Translations under genes and position numbers: made by a program
The notes under the pieces: generated by a model
Databases searched by the model: none
Told to the model about the DNA's origin: nothing
What the model saw: the letters and a program-made list of their open reading frames with translations, nothing else
Part shown: positions 48,042-58,743 of the stretch, piece after piece
How the letters are laid out: every line of letters starts with the position of its first letter
Position numbering within the stretch: the first letter of the stretch is position 1
Origin: Escallonia rubra
Taxonomy: Eukaryota; Streptophyta; Magnoliopsida; Escalloniales; Escalloniaceae
Length of the DNA: 64,000 nt
Direction of reading: 5' to 3'
NCBI GenBank assembly: GCA_033065855.1
Contig: JAVXUO010002328.1
Span: forward strand, 226,501-290,500

Positions 48042-51000
48042 ATGGAGGAGAATGCAGTTATGGAGACAGGAGATGGGTTGCAAGCTGAACATGCAGTGGA
48101 AGAAAGAGGAGGAGAGAAAGCAAAGAGAGATGTGCAGCAGCAACACATGGATGGAAGCAATGAGGAGGAGCTGAATAAAGTTCGTCTCATGCGAGCCCTT
48201 GTTGAGAAGAATGATCCCTCTTCGAAGGTTTGTCTTTGTCTGCCTCTAAAAAGTGATTTTGATTAGCACAGATTCTGCGTTTGGAATAGTACCTCCTCAC
48301 TCGAAGTAATGCATTCTGTAAAGGGTAAGCTATATTAGAACTGTCAAACGCGTCCAACAACTGCAATTCGTGAACAAACCAGCTCTGACCGGTCTAAGGC
48401 ACCACCGGAATCTTCTCCAGGTCTACGAGAGGGGTGAGGCAATGTGCATAAAGACCAGATCGCCCAAACCAGAAATTGGGCCACTTGGTGCAATTTGCTC
48501 CAAAGTTTTCTTTTTCTTTTTCTTTTCTTTCCATAAATTTGTTGGAAGTAGTTCAAATAGTTGTCACTAATTAAAGTTACTTTTCTCGCAAGGCGTGAGG
48601 ACACACATGAACAGTTACTATTAAAGTTGTATGCACTTGCTGATATATCTTAATATGTTGCTCAATGCACGTCACATCTCTTCACGCTTCTACCGTTAGA
48701 AGAAAAGTGGTTATGATCGTTACAATTTCATAACAGAAAATCATATATGTGTCAAACAACGGCACTTCGTGACCGAGGTCGTTTTCACATGAGATGTCAC
48801 GTAAAAGTGTGCAAAGTACTATTGAACCTAATGTAACAACTATGATTTATTCCAGGGCCACTGGTCCAATTAAGTTGAAGTAAACTTGTTATCTTGTTAT
48901 GTCAAGGAAGTAGCTCTAATAGCCATGGAAGTAGTTATTGTAGCTTGACCGAACGGTGCCTAACATTTCAGATCTTGCCAAACTGACCCTACACGGGGAA
49001 AATTATGTAAAAGTGGGTTTTGGGATATGGTGGGTTTTTTAAAAAAACTTGTGAAAAAAGGGGGGCCACTTTTGAAAATTTCTGAAAAAGGGGATTAGTT
49101 GGGAAAAAAGGGTTTTTTTAAAACCTGACTTTTCCATTTCCCAAATTACCCCTCCCTTTGTTTGTCCCCACATACAACACTTTTAAAAATCGCGGTTTGA
49201 AATCGCGACTTAAAAATGAAAATCGCTGTTTAGTAGAAAACGTGGTTCAAAATCACGATTTTAAATAAAAAACGTGGTTCAAAATCACGTTTTTAAATAA
49301 AAAAACGTGGTTCAGAACCACGACTTTAAATAGAAAACGTGGTTCAAAACCACGTTTTCAAATTTTTTTTCATTTTCTGCGTAATTTAAAGGGAAAAACG
49401 TTTATATACTCTGAAGTCGTGGTTTCAAACCGCAATTTTCAAAAGTGTTGTATGCAGAGACAAACAAAGGGAGGGGTAATTTGGGAAATGGAAAAGTTAG
49501 GTTTAAAAAAAATCCCTTTTTTCCAAGTAATCCCCTTTTTCAGAAATTTTCAAAAGTGGCCCCACTTTTTCACAAGTTTTTAAAAAAAACCAACCATCCC
49601 CAAAAATTTTATCCCAAAACCCACTTTTACATAATTTTCCCTACACGGGTCCTTCAATACTTGCCAAACGCTTGGACTAGAAAGCTTCTTTTGGATCTCT
49701 CTTTCGAGGCTACCACAAAAAGAAAAGAACTGAAAGCTAAATAAAAAGGAAAGAGTACTCGCTTTCTATTGTCATAACAAGGGAAAGAGGGTATGAACTA
49801 CATCTCTACTTCCATTAGCCTCTCTTGTGTAATGTTTATTTTCGAGCAATGAAGTTAGCTGCAGTGGTCAAAGGAACGAACACCTCATGAACCCTGGCTT
49901 GAGGGATTTTTATACACTATGTGTGACAAGAGGCCCCCAGGGTACCATCCATAGAAAGGAAATACCCCCTCAGTTCAAAAAAAAAAATTTTGATTATATA
50001 TCCTTTTTGGGTTGTCCTAAAAAAATTGATCACTTTTCAAATTAAGAAAGTTTTTGTGTGTATTTTTTCGTGTTTACCCTTTTTACACTTATAAATTTTT
50101 TTTTTTGATTATATATCCTTTTTGGGTTGTCCTAAAAAAATTGATCATTTTTCAAATTAAGAAAGTTTTTGTGTATTTTTTCATATTTACCTTTTTTACA
50201 CTTATTTTATTCTACTTTCTTTTCCACATTTAATCCTTCATCAACCCACTTTCTCTCTCTTGACCCACCTTTTTCCTCCCATCTCCCTCTTGAGGTAGAA
50301 TAGAAAACTCATAAAATATGACTTATATCCTAAGTAAGCAAGCAAGTCAACACGATCAATTATTTTGGGACAGAGGGAGTAAAGTTCCGACCAACGAGAA
50401 ATGGAAATAATATTTTGGTAGTTTTCTTCTCCCTGGACCAAAAGTCCGTTACAGTGCACCATGTCTCCAGGTTCTTCTTTTGGCGCTCGAGAATCCCCTG
50501 CCTTGTTCTACTCCGTCCCGAAGAGTAACTAGGCCAATTTAGGCTCCGTTTGGTAACCATTATTTTTTCAATTTTTTTTTCAGTTTTGTAAAGTGGAGAA
50601 AATAAACGCGTTTGGCAAACAGTTTTCGTTTTTTTTTCCCTTCAGTTTTAAAAACAAGATTTTAAAACAGGGTTGTTTTTTAAAACTTCTAAAATGAGTT
50701 TTCGATTTTCAGTTTTAGCTTTTTATTTTGAGACCACCACCACCCTCCCACCGCCCCCCGTCGGCGACCACCAGCGGACGACAGCCACCGCCGGCAACCA
50801 CTGGCGGCCGACGGCCACCGTCGGCGACCAACAGTCTTCTTCGGCTGCCGGCAACTACCAGCCACTGCCACCGAAAAATCGCCACAAAAAAAAAAAACTC
50901 AAAATAAAAACTGGATAATCAAATACCCATTTATTTTTGTAAAAAAAACAAATTAAACTGGTTTTGATTTTTTTTTTTTGGAAGCAGAAAACCAAAACTA

Positions 51001-52576
51001 GAAGTGTTTAACAAATGTTACCTTAGTCGCTACTTCGTAACTATAACTTTGATCTATATATGGATTTATAGAAGTTTAAAGGTGCATATGTTTATATTTG
51101 CTATATTTTTGGACGTAGCTAGTCCCACCAACGTCACACCATGCTACCGTCCGTGTATAGTTCCCGGGACACTGGTTCTTTTAGAAGATGTGGTTTGAGT
51201 TTCCTTTCCCTCATAGATTCCATGATTTACACCTAACCGAAGCTTAAGTCAAGTGGCTGAATTTGAGGAGTTTCCTGCTTGGATTGGATACGATTTGCAG
51301 GAAGTAGACGATTTTATGGTAAGAAGGTTTCTTCGTTCGCGAGATCTAGACGTCGAGAAAGCGTCTGCTATGTTTCTGAAGTACCTTAAATGGAAGCGAA
51401 CATTCGTTCCTAATGGTTCGATATCTGCATCAGACATCCCGAATGACCTAGCACAGAACAAGATGTTTCTGCAAGGACTGGACAAAAAGGGACGCCCCAT
51501 AACAGTTGTCTTCGGCGGTAGGCATTTCCACCACAAGAAAGGAGGCCTAGAAGAGTTCAAACGTATGTTCTTAACCAACCAAACACACTTTGAAGTTCAA
51601 AATATCTAGTCTTAACTGAGCATTTAACCTCATATGTGCAGGTTTTGTAGTCTTCGCTCTTGACCGATTGTGCGCAAGGTACGATTATTATGCCTTGATC
51701 TCCCTTCCCTGCTCCTCCGACATGGATCCTCTGCAGTAAAGCACAAACAGATTTCATTCTCTTGTACAACCAGAGTCGCGGATTCAACTGAATTCGTTGC
51801 TAGAAGGTGACCAGTTTACCTTTTAGCGACGTAATCCGCGGTCTCTTCACCATTTTTGCACTGCAATCTAGTCCTCCCACTCAACCACACTCCTCGATCA
51901 CACCCCCGGATTTTTGGTACAGTTTGTTGCTGTAGACAACATTTCACTTTGGTGTATCAGGATGCCTGCAGGACAGGAGAAGTTTGTCCTTATCGGAGAT
52001 CTTGAAGGATGGGGATACTCCTGTAGTGATATTCGAGGATACCTTGGAGCTTTATCCATTTTGCAGGTTTAGCATACCAAAGATTCATATTGGGTCAAAG
52101 TGATATAGCAGATGTTTGCACATTTTTTTTCACTGTACTGTACGTAAGTTTTTTTGACATATTTATACACCAGTGTAAGAGACCGAATCAATTGCACCTC
52201 AACCATCTGCAGGACTACTACCCAGAAAGACTTGGGAAATTACTCATTGCACATGTGCCTTACTTCTTTATGACGGTTTGGAAGATTATCTATCCATTTA
52301 TAGATAACAATACAAAGAAGAAGGTAAGGATCTGAAAATCTTCTATGCTCATATTTTTGCAGTTCAAGCATAGCATGTCTTATATGTAGAACTTTTGGCA
52401 TGCTATCATCCATTTTCAGTGGCTACAAGATTATGACATACTTTCTCGCGCTTAAACAGATAACGTTCGTAGAAAACAAACGACTGAAATCAACTCTTCT
52501 TGAACACATTGATGAGAACCAGCTTCCAGAGATTTATGGAGGCAAATTGCCGTTGATTCCTATCCAGGATTGCTAA
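48042..52576 (+). CDS. CRAL-TRIO (Sec14-like) domain protein, copy A, 272 aa
   Basis: Six exons join in frame: 48042-48227, 51301-51562, 51642-51678, 51961-52066, 52213-52323 and 52460-52576 (186, 262, 37, 106, 111, 117 nt). Exon 1 encodes an acidic, Gln-rich N-terminus ending KVRLMRALVEKNDPSSK. Exon 2 gives the CRAL-TRIO N domain (VDDFMVRRFLRSRDLDVEKA) and the start of the lipid-binding fold (KGRPITVVFGGRHFHHKKGG). Later exons give FVVFALDRLCARMPAGQEKF, GDLEGWGYSCSDIRGYLGAL, DYYPERLGKLLIAHVPYFFM, VWKIIYPFIDNNTKKK and LPEIYGGKLPLIPIQDC. The family transfers phosphatidylinositol or other small lipids between membranes; this short form is close to the random-slug-protein-5-like group. Intron 1 is 3.07 kb and holds several transposons. 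No stop or frameshift. Confidence 0.93.
48997..49640. mobile_element. 644-bp foldback element in intron 1 of CRAL-TRIO copy A
   Basis: Starts GGAAAATTATGTAAAAGTGG and ends with the reverse complement; the inverted arms run about 170-180 bp each with few mismatches. It is flanked by CTACACGG at 48989-48996 and 49641-49648, an 8-bp target duplication. The centre is a tandem array of about 30-bp units with core AAACGTGGTTCAAAATCACG. No protein is encoded. Copy B lacks it. An 8-bp duplication fits hAT-type integration, but the long arms resemble Mutator-like foldback elements, so the superfamily is open. Confidence 0.85.
49190..49360. repeat. Tandem AAACGTGGTTCAAAATCACG units at the centre of the foldback element
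   Basis: Five or so units of about 30 bp, each itself a small inverted repeat (CGTGGTT...AACCACG or CGTGGTTC...ATCACG). They alternate with short TTTAAATA spacers. Confidence 0.8.
49965..50379. mobile_element. Stowaway-like (Tc1/mariner) MITE, copy A
   Basis: Ends CCCCCTCAGTTC (left) and, inverted, CTCCCTCTGTCCC (right), flanked by TA on both sides (49963-49964, 50380-50381). The inner sequence holds two tandem copies of about 115 bp beginning TGATTATATATCCTTTTTGG (about 49989 and 50106). It predates the segmental duplication since copy B has the same element at the same place. Confidence 0.75.
50541..51026. mobile_element. TIR element with GC-rich core, copy A
   Basis: Left end AGGCTCCGTTTGGTAACCAT and right end, inverted, CTAAGGTAACATTTGTTAAA share an imperfect inverted repeat. 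The core (about 50740-50880) is GC-rich (CCGTCGGCGACCACCAGCGG and related units) inside AT-rich flanks. Ends beginning GGCTCCGTTTGGTAA are common in plant non-autonomous DNA elements. A target duplication could not be set, so superfamily and exact ends are uncertain. The same element is in copy B. Confidence 0.55.
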
Positions 52577-52844
52577 TCAACGCAACTGTACCTTTTTTTT
52601 TATACTATTATTACGATCTTATGGATTAGCTGAGCCGCATGAAAATGATCATGCTCCAGCAACAAGTATTCAAATATATTGTGGGACTACACGACAATTC
52701 TACTATCTATGAGTTGGGTAGAGGTGTATCATTGAATTCTTAGATATAAACACATGCATGCGCATAAACTTGTTCTTTAGACAACTTCAGCTGTCGCTAC
52801 AGATTTTAGGGGTCCTAATAATAGGCGCCCTGTAGCAATGGCCC

Positions 52845-53150
52845 GAGCTCACTGTTTCTTTCACCAACCTCAGCAGTGGAGACTGCATGTGGATCAATTT
52901 AGTCGGATACTGGAACAGAATCAGGGTCAATGGGCGTAGGCTGCCATTCCCTTGGCTGTAGATTTAGGAACTCCGCCCACTTGGGCTTTGCTATATTGTT
53001 ATGAACTTCCTAATACGTAAACCATTCCGCCTACGGCTGCTACATATGTTTCTATGTGGGCTTTGATCAGCGGCGGTCGTGCTTCCAACCCTTGGCGGGC
53101 GTAGCGTGTCATCGTAATAAGCGTCTCCAAATTGTTAACATCTGGAGCAC
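52845..53150 (-). pseudogene. Coding-like remnant of unknown family, copy A
   Basis: The minus strand reads DVNNLETLITMTRYARQGLE, then ARPPLIKAHIETYVAAVGGM and VYVLGSS, meets a stop, and continues in another frame as AKPKWAEFLNLQPREWQPTP. The composition looks like real protein and copy B has the same text, but I do not recognise the family. Stops and a frame change show it is no longer coding as it stands. It lies downstream of, and opposite to, the CRAL-TRIO gene. Confidence 0.4.
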
Positions 53151-53250
53151 GAGAAATCGTGTTGCGGTGAACCACCGATCAGGAATAAGTAAGGACCTAA
53201 ATCGGTGCAGAAAGATGATTAAGTAGTGGCATTTTGGAATGGTTTGAGGA

Positions 53251-55012
53251 TGACCGTCTTATCTTCTGTAAATGCTCTTCCCCCGCTGGTATGGCTCATC
53301 GGCGGCACGTTCTCGTACCCATTTGTGGATATGAGTTGATCACGCCAATATAACCATTTACTCTTCTTCTCCGTCCTTGATGCCACCAGCAGCCATCACT
53401 TCCGTGTGAGCTCTGACCATTCTCCGCTAGGGTTTCCTTTTTACCCTAGGGCGCCATCAGAATATTGTAACATATTCCTTTTTTTTTCGTTATATCATTG
53501 AAGATCAAACAAAGGGGGCATGTGTTGCACCAAAGTTTTGATCTCATGAACAGTATCAGCAGGTCTCTGTTGGGATTAGAATAATCTGTTACTCTTGCTC
53601 ATCAGCATATTTCTTAATGAAAAGCCTTTTTGGTTGCCAGTAGCACATTTTAGGACGTTAGCCCAGCTGCAAAAGATGTGGCACCGAGATTTGATGCGCA
53701 CGGACATGCGTAGAAGAGATGCTCTACGTTTTCCTGGTATAGGCACAAATAGCAGCTATCATCAGTTAACACATTCCACTTTTCAAGTCTGTCATAGATT
53801 CTCAGTTTATCTTGCAGAGGAGCCATAAGTTGAAGTACATTTTTGCGTAGTTCCACTGAACCGCACCAATTTCCATCAGTGAGCAGTAGGATTGGACTGT
53901 CTCAATGCATCCCAGGCGAGTTTAAGGCACTAATGGATGGCTATTCAGATTGCAGACCAAGAGATCAGAGTGCCCAGGGTTAGGTCTCGATGCAATAGGC
54001 AATGACATTCTTATTCAACGAGGGCTGGTGTGATCTTGAAGAAGACAGATTCCAGTTGTGATCCAAGATGATTTCAGAGCATCATAGACAATTCTCATAA
54101 CATATTGCTAAACAGTTGGGCTATTAGGCAATCAAATTTCTACCCACAACCTTGTTTGTTTTCCGTCATCGACTTCACATGTAATGAACAGTTGGAACTT
54201 TTCTCTCAACTTGAAGTGCATAGAGGTGGAGATCATTCGAATAAAATTGAAGCGAAAAGCCTAAAACCCACCAAAAACCAAGTATGCAAAAAATTCAGCT
54301 AGGAGAATCATACAACCACCACGAAAGGCCTCGATCTACTGGCTACCCCAGAAACCTAGCTGGCGCTTCCATTTCCATGCCGTAAGCCCCAACGAGCAGC
54401 AAGAATTGCATGCAATGGTTGTCCGTTTGAATATGTGCCTGCAGGTGCGCGTGAGCTCACGTGTCATATGTATGTGCTAGTTATAACTAGTCCATTAAAA
54501 AGAGGCTCAAACATTAAATTTGATAGTCCATGGCTTTGTACCATTCCACTAAATTTCAGCTAAAGAAGACCATCTGTACTAGACGAGAGAAGTTTACAGG
54601 CAGCAGATCAATGAACTCATTTTTGAAAAAACTTCAAAATAGAATATACTATGTACCGCAGGTGCATAACCAAATAAACTTCATTATAGACCATCTCTCT
54701 GTCCTTAGATACTATTGAGAAAGCCTCGGCAAGCCAGCGATCCACCCACTCTCCAGTAGACCACCATCACCAAGACTACAACCAGATTTTATGATTTATT
54801 TAATTGGCTTAGCTCAAGGACCATAGATGACAAGATATATAACGAGGAGTTGGCACAATAAGGAAACCTGTAAAAATAAAAGCTTCTTCCCCTTGTTCTA
54901 TTCTGGCTTAAAATGAAACCCTTTTGGTAAGACTTCCAAACTTCGAACATTGTCCTCAATAGTAAGTCACCCTAAAATACAGCCTCTTCAGTTAAAGTTT
55001 AAGAAGAACCTA
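53251..55012. other. Interval between the verified ends of copy A and the start of copy B
   Basis: Contains a small LINE fragment on the minus strand (listed separately) and otherwise unremarkable AT-rich sequence. No gene is recognised. Whether copy B also has this stretch is outside the window. Confidence 0.5.
53600..53885 (-). mobile_element. LINE zf-RVT fragment
   Basis: The minus strand reads LMAPLQDKLRIYDRLEKWNV, CYLCLYQENVEHLFYACPCA and NLGA. The cysteine/histidine pattern C-X2-C...H-L-F-X2-C is the zinc-binding reverse-transcriptase domain of plant LINEs. It is a short dead fragment, unrelated in position to the LINE at 2530-8997. Confidence 0.75.
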
Positions 55013-55080
55013 TAGAGTTTTGATGAGTATTACGTTTTATGCATGGTTTTGATTATGTATTGAGTATGTGCTAGCGTTGG

Positions 55081-55084
<4 letters not shown>

Positions 55085-55124
<40 letters not shown>

Positions 55125-55255
55125 GAGCTGATCCGTTGCTAGCGCTATCAGAGTTGCTAGCGCTGTTTTGCCGTCCGCTATATAATATAGCGGACGATAA
55201 TTTACGTCCGCTACATTATATAGCGGACCTGCTAGCGCTAGCAATGGATCACGAT

Positions 55256-55325
<70 letters not shown>
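55085..55325. repeat. (TA)n microsatellite, copy B, split by a MITE
   Basis: About 20 TA units left and about 33 TA units right of the MITE. It corresponds to 44543-44599 in copy A. Confidence 0.93.
55125..55257. mobile_element. Palindromic MITE inserted in the (TA)n tract of copy B
   Basis: Inverted ends GGGAGCTGATCCGTTGCTAGCGCT (left, two mismatch-rich first bases aside) and its near complement at the right flank a core made of two palindromes, GTCCGCTATATAATATAGCGG and GTCCGCTACATTATATAGCGG. The element sits inside the TA microsatellite (55085-55124 and 55258-55325), which is uninterrupted in copy A. Target duplication cannot be told from the TA repeat itself. Confidence 0.78.
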
Positions 55326-55329
<4 letters not shown>

Positions 55330-55418
55330 CATGTGAACTTATGTGAGCATGTGCTAGCGTTGGTAATTTGCGAGCGTTTGATAAAAGCTTCCAAACTTGA
55401 CGTTTTTCATAATTTCAG

Positions 55419-56602
55419 TTGCAAGAAATGGACTTTAACCCTGGACCAGAAGATCCCTCCGTATTATACGACCAAACAAACCATATCAGTACATTCATAT
55501 GTAATCGTGGAATAAGATACTTATTTTATCAACTTTCTTATTCTCACGAACATTGTATACCGTTTGTTTTACTTAAATTGTATTTATTAATTCGTAGGAA
55601 AGAGCATTACTCAACACAATAGAAATATCCGATAATTTCGGAGTCTGGAAATTGAACAAATACCAGAAAAAATTGCCGCTTGGAATTGGGTTTGGGATTT
55701 TCACGCATGGGCAGATCTTTCAACAACTTGACCAGAACTTAATAGATGCTCTTGTTGAAAGGTGGAGAAGTGAAACGAATAGGTTTCACTTCCCTCATGG
55801 AGAGATGACAATTACCCTAGAAGATGTAGGGTTCATCTTAGGGTTACCGGTGACGGGGCGGCCAGTAATTACTCCTCCGTCGGAAGCATCGAATAAGAGA
55901 GCCGCTAGGGACTTCTTCAGACAAATACCTGAAGATCAATTTAGCACTGGTGGGATAAAGTTGAAGTGATTACTAGATACCTACAGGGTTCTGCCGGAAA
56001 AGTACACGGATGAGATGCTTGTGCTGTACACACAGGCTTTCCTCTTGTGGGTGGTGGGGACAATTCTATTCTCAACGACGTCGAAGAATACGGTCAGCGT
56101 CAAATATTTACCGTTGTTGGGTAACCTGTAAGCGGTTGGGGAGTATCCCTGGGGTGCAACAACTCTTGCGTACATGTACCGAGCATTGCACAAGGCAACG
56201 ATGCTCGACTCCAAAGCTTTATGTGCATGTCTCTCGTTGTTGCATGTATATCATATAAATCTTGATTACGTTATCGATATTTTTTTATTAGTCGGTGGAC
56301 AATAAATTTTGACGATACTATATATAATTTGTCTTTGTTCTCAGGTGTGGTCTTATGAACACATTGCTACCGGCACACCCAACCGTAGGGAGGAAAGTGA
56401 TGATGTGTGGCCTCGGTTGTGCGCTTGGGAGTACGGCCGGAGGCTGAGCCATTACCCGCGGAGAGATGATCCCCATCACAACATTACGCTCTATTGGGGG
56501 GAGTTCGACTCGCTAATTCGTTCAAGATCAAGTCATGAGAAAAATGAATCAAGCTTCAAATGCATGTGGAATCATGATAACCTATTGAGCTCGCCCGAAT
56601 AA
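55419..56602 (+). pseudogene. Plant mobile domain (PMD/MAIN-like) pseudogene, copy B
   Basis: Same structure as the copy A pseudogene: FNPGPEDPSVLYDQTNHIST, ERALLNTIEI, ALVERWRSETNRFHFPHGE, LEDVGFILGLPVTGRPV, LLDTYRVLP, YMYRALHKATM, and the post-intron VWSYEHIATGTPNRREESDD. The TGA replacing Trp after GGIKLK and the TAA replacing Glu after LLGNL are present here too. Unlike copy A, codon 55664-55666 is CAG, so the segment from about 55602 to 55969 reads through. Copy B is therefore the less damaged copy but is still dead. Confidence 0.85.
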
Positions 56603-58743
56603 GCAAAAAAACATCATAAAGCTGGCTAGAGATCATATCATATACGTAGCAGAGATGAACAAGCCAAGTCTTAGCAAAATTTAAAGCTTAATAAGTTGAA
56701 TGAACAAGCTTGGGCAACCTTAAGCTTGAAGTAGTTCATATACAAATACAACCCCACACAACCCTGCCCGCACCTCACCCCTTGTGTAGCGACAATTGAT
56801 GATCCTAAGCACGACTAGTGTTAATATTTTAGTGAAGCTAAAATTGTGCTACTAAAATTTGTTACTTAAGTTGTATGTGAGGATGTCACCTACATTAGTT
56901 AACGACGTTGCTTATTGCTTCGAGGGTTGCATCCTTCATGCTACAACCCTTAGTGCAGCACAAATTTATCCTCTCCTCATGCGTGATTGTAGCTACACAC
57001 AACTTTTATCTCATTGTTACAATATATATGCTTCCTGAAGCCCATTGGGTGTAGATCCCCAAATCCCAGGCCCATTAAGGGCTGATGTGGAGGGATGGTT
57101 TTAAGACAAAGTTGCAGCCCACCAGTAAAAAGGCCTTTTTCCAGATATAGGTTTGGTTGACCCATGGAATTGACGAAGAATTTCAAATTACCCTGTATTC
57201 TGAAACTTCTTTATACTTGAAATTTCTTCGTTTCAAAATCTTTAAATTTAAAGGTAGTGCTATTTGAATAAGTTGTTATGGTTCGAGTACTCCAACTTGC
57301 GTTTTCAATATGTTCGGTTATAAATCATTTATTGCCAAATCGATATCTTTTTTTTTTTTTTAACAGTAAGAGATATTATCATCCCAACTTTAGCGTCAAC
57401 TGAATCTCCCATATGTGCCTGGTACATTTTGAAAAATATTTTCTCTGTACTTTAAACCTAAAAAGTCAAAGAAGAGAGCAACCAATTTTGACGAGCCGAA
57501 GCCTATTCTAGTTCTACGAACCTTCTTTCATGATAGAGTTGCTTTTGTAGTTTTATTTTGCGATCGAGTAGGTGTTCAAGGGTTTCAAAGAACAAGCAAA
57601 CCCTTAGGGAGTTAGGGTTACTAGTAAATCAATATCAATAGGGTGTGCGGGATAGGTTTACGCAATGAAAAAGTAAGTGGTACAAGAACATGCTTAATTC
57701 TAAGTGTTGACCAAACGAAATTGGTTTGAGGCAGCATTAAGCCCAAAAGGAAAAAAAAATTAACAATACTTTTAGAGCTCATTATCTATCTTATAAGGAG
57801 TTATAAATGCACTCCATATTTCCGCACTTACACTCGCGATAAAAGGAAAATATAATTTTCTTACACTCTTGAGATAAAAGGAAAATACGATAGTATCATC
57901 GGTTTTAAAAGCACAATTAAATATACAAAGAGTTGCACTTGCGATCGAAGGGCACCAGTAAAACTTTCTTTTTACGGTGGAGTAAGCGTAAAAAAAAAAT
58001 AGAGTGTAAATATCATCTTCGGACGGGAAATAAATCTCATTAAGACTGTAGTAATGCCTTTTGTGAAGACTAGATACCAACTTCTTTAGGCCTCCACGTA
58101 GTTTAGGATATGGTTGTGCCTTCTTTAATTTGTGGTATGACTTGCTTGCTTGGGTCAATTGTATGTTGCCTTCGAAAGAGGTAATATGTGAGAATTAATA
58201 TCTGAACCTTTTACTCCTTGAGTTCCGTTTTGTCACTAAATATCTCTTAAATGTTGCAATATAAATATTTTTAGTAAGATTTATGGATCTCAAATATCAC
58301 TTCTTTAAGTTTAACTAACATCACTTTTAGTCGTTATACAGTATTTTGTCACTAAAAATATCTTTTAGTAACACTTTCAACATTTTAGTGATGAAAGTAA
58401 AGCATCACGATCCAAAATTGAAGCTCAATTATCGATTGCCAAACAAAAATTAGATGAAGGTCACACAAGGGTCCACTGTCCACATAAACTGTTGCCGGCC
58501 CAGTCGCTTCAGCAATAACTAGCTGAGGGTGAAGTAGTTGAACCTCCTACCGAAAATCTGGCTACATCTCGATTATATTTAAGATCTCTTCCTTTAGATC
58601 AGCATCACTCCATGTGTGGGAATTCTTTATATGGTCATCCTCCATCTGTCAGCTTAATTAGCTTCACTCATTTATTACCACAAGGTCTACTTGTAGGCTT
58701 GAGTTCCAACCTCCAAGCTTGGGGCGGCACAAGACGTACGCCA
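56603..58743. other. Non-coding interval between PMD pseudogene B and CRAL-TRIO gene B
   Basis: Counterpart of 45878-48041. No recognised gene. A small duplicated GGGTGAAGTAGT segment with an A-run, present in copy A near 47810, is absent here. Confidence 0.45.

Larger units (their letters stand above)
44474..55012 (+). repeat. Tandem segmental duplication, copy A (unit about 10.54 kb)
   Basis: Sequence from 44474 (TAGAGTTTTGATGAGTATTA) is repeated in direct orientation from 55013. Matching landmarks keep the same order throughout: PMD pseudogene, CRAL-TRIO exon 1, Stowaway-like element, CRAL-TRIO exons 2-6 and a coding-like remnant. The repeat is verified up to 53250, which aligns with the window end at 64000. 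53251-55012 would be the rest of the unit if the array is strictly head-to-tail. Confidence 0.95.

Noticed and set aside
47961..48190. Ser/Cys-rich minus-strand frames over CRAL-TRIO exon 1
   Set aside because: They are antisense shadows of exon 1, which reads a well-supported N-terminus on the plus strand.
58612..58743. 44-residue N-terminal extension of CRAL-TRIO copy B
   Set aside because: The same DNA in copy A is out of frame because of small indels, so the extension is not conserved; both copies share the Met of MEENAVMETG.
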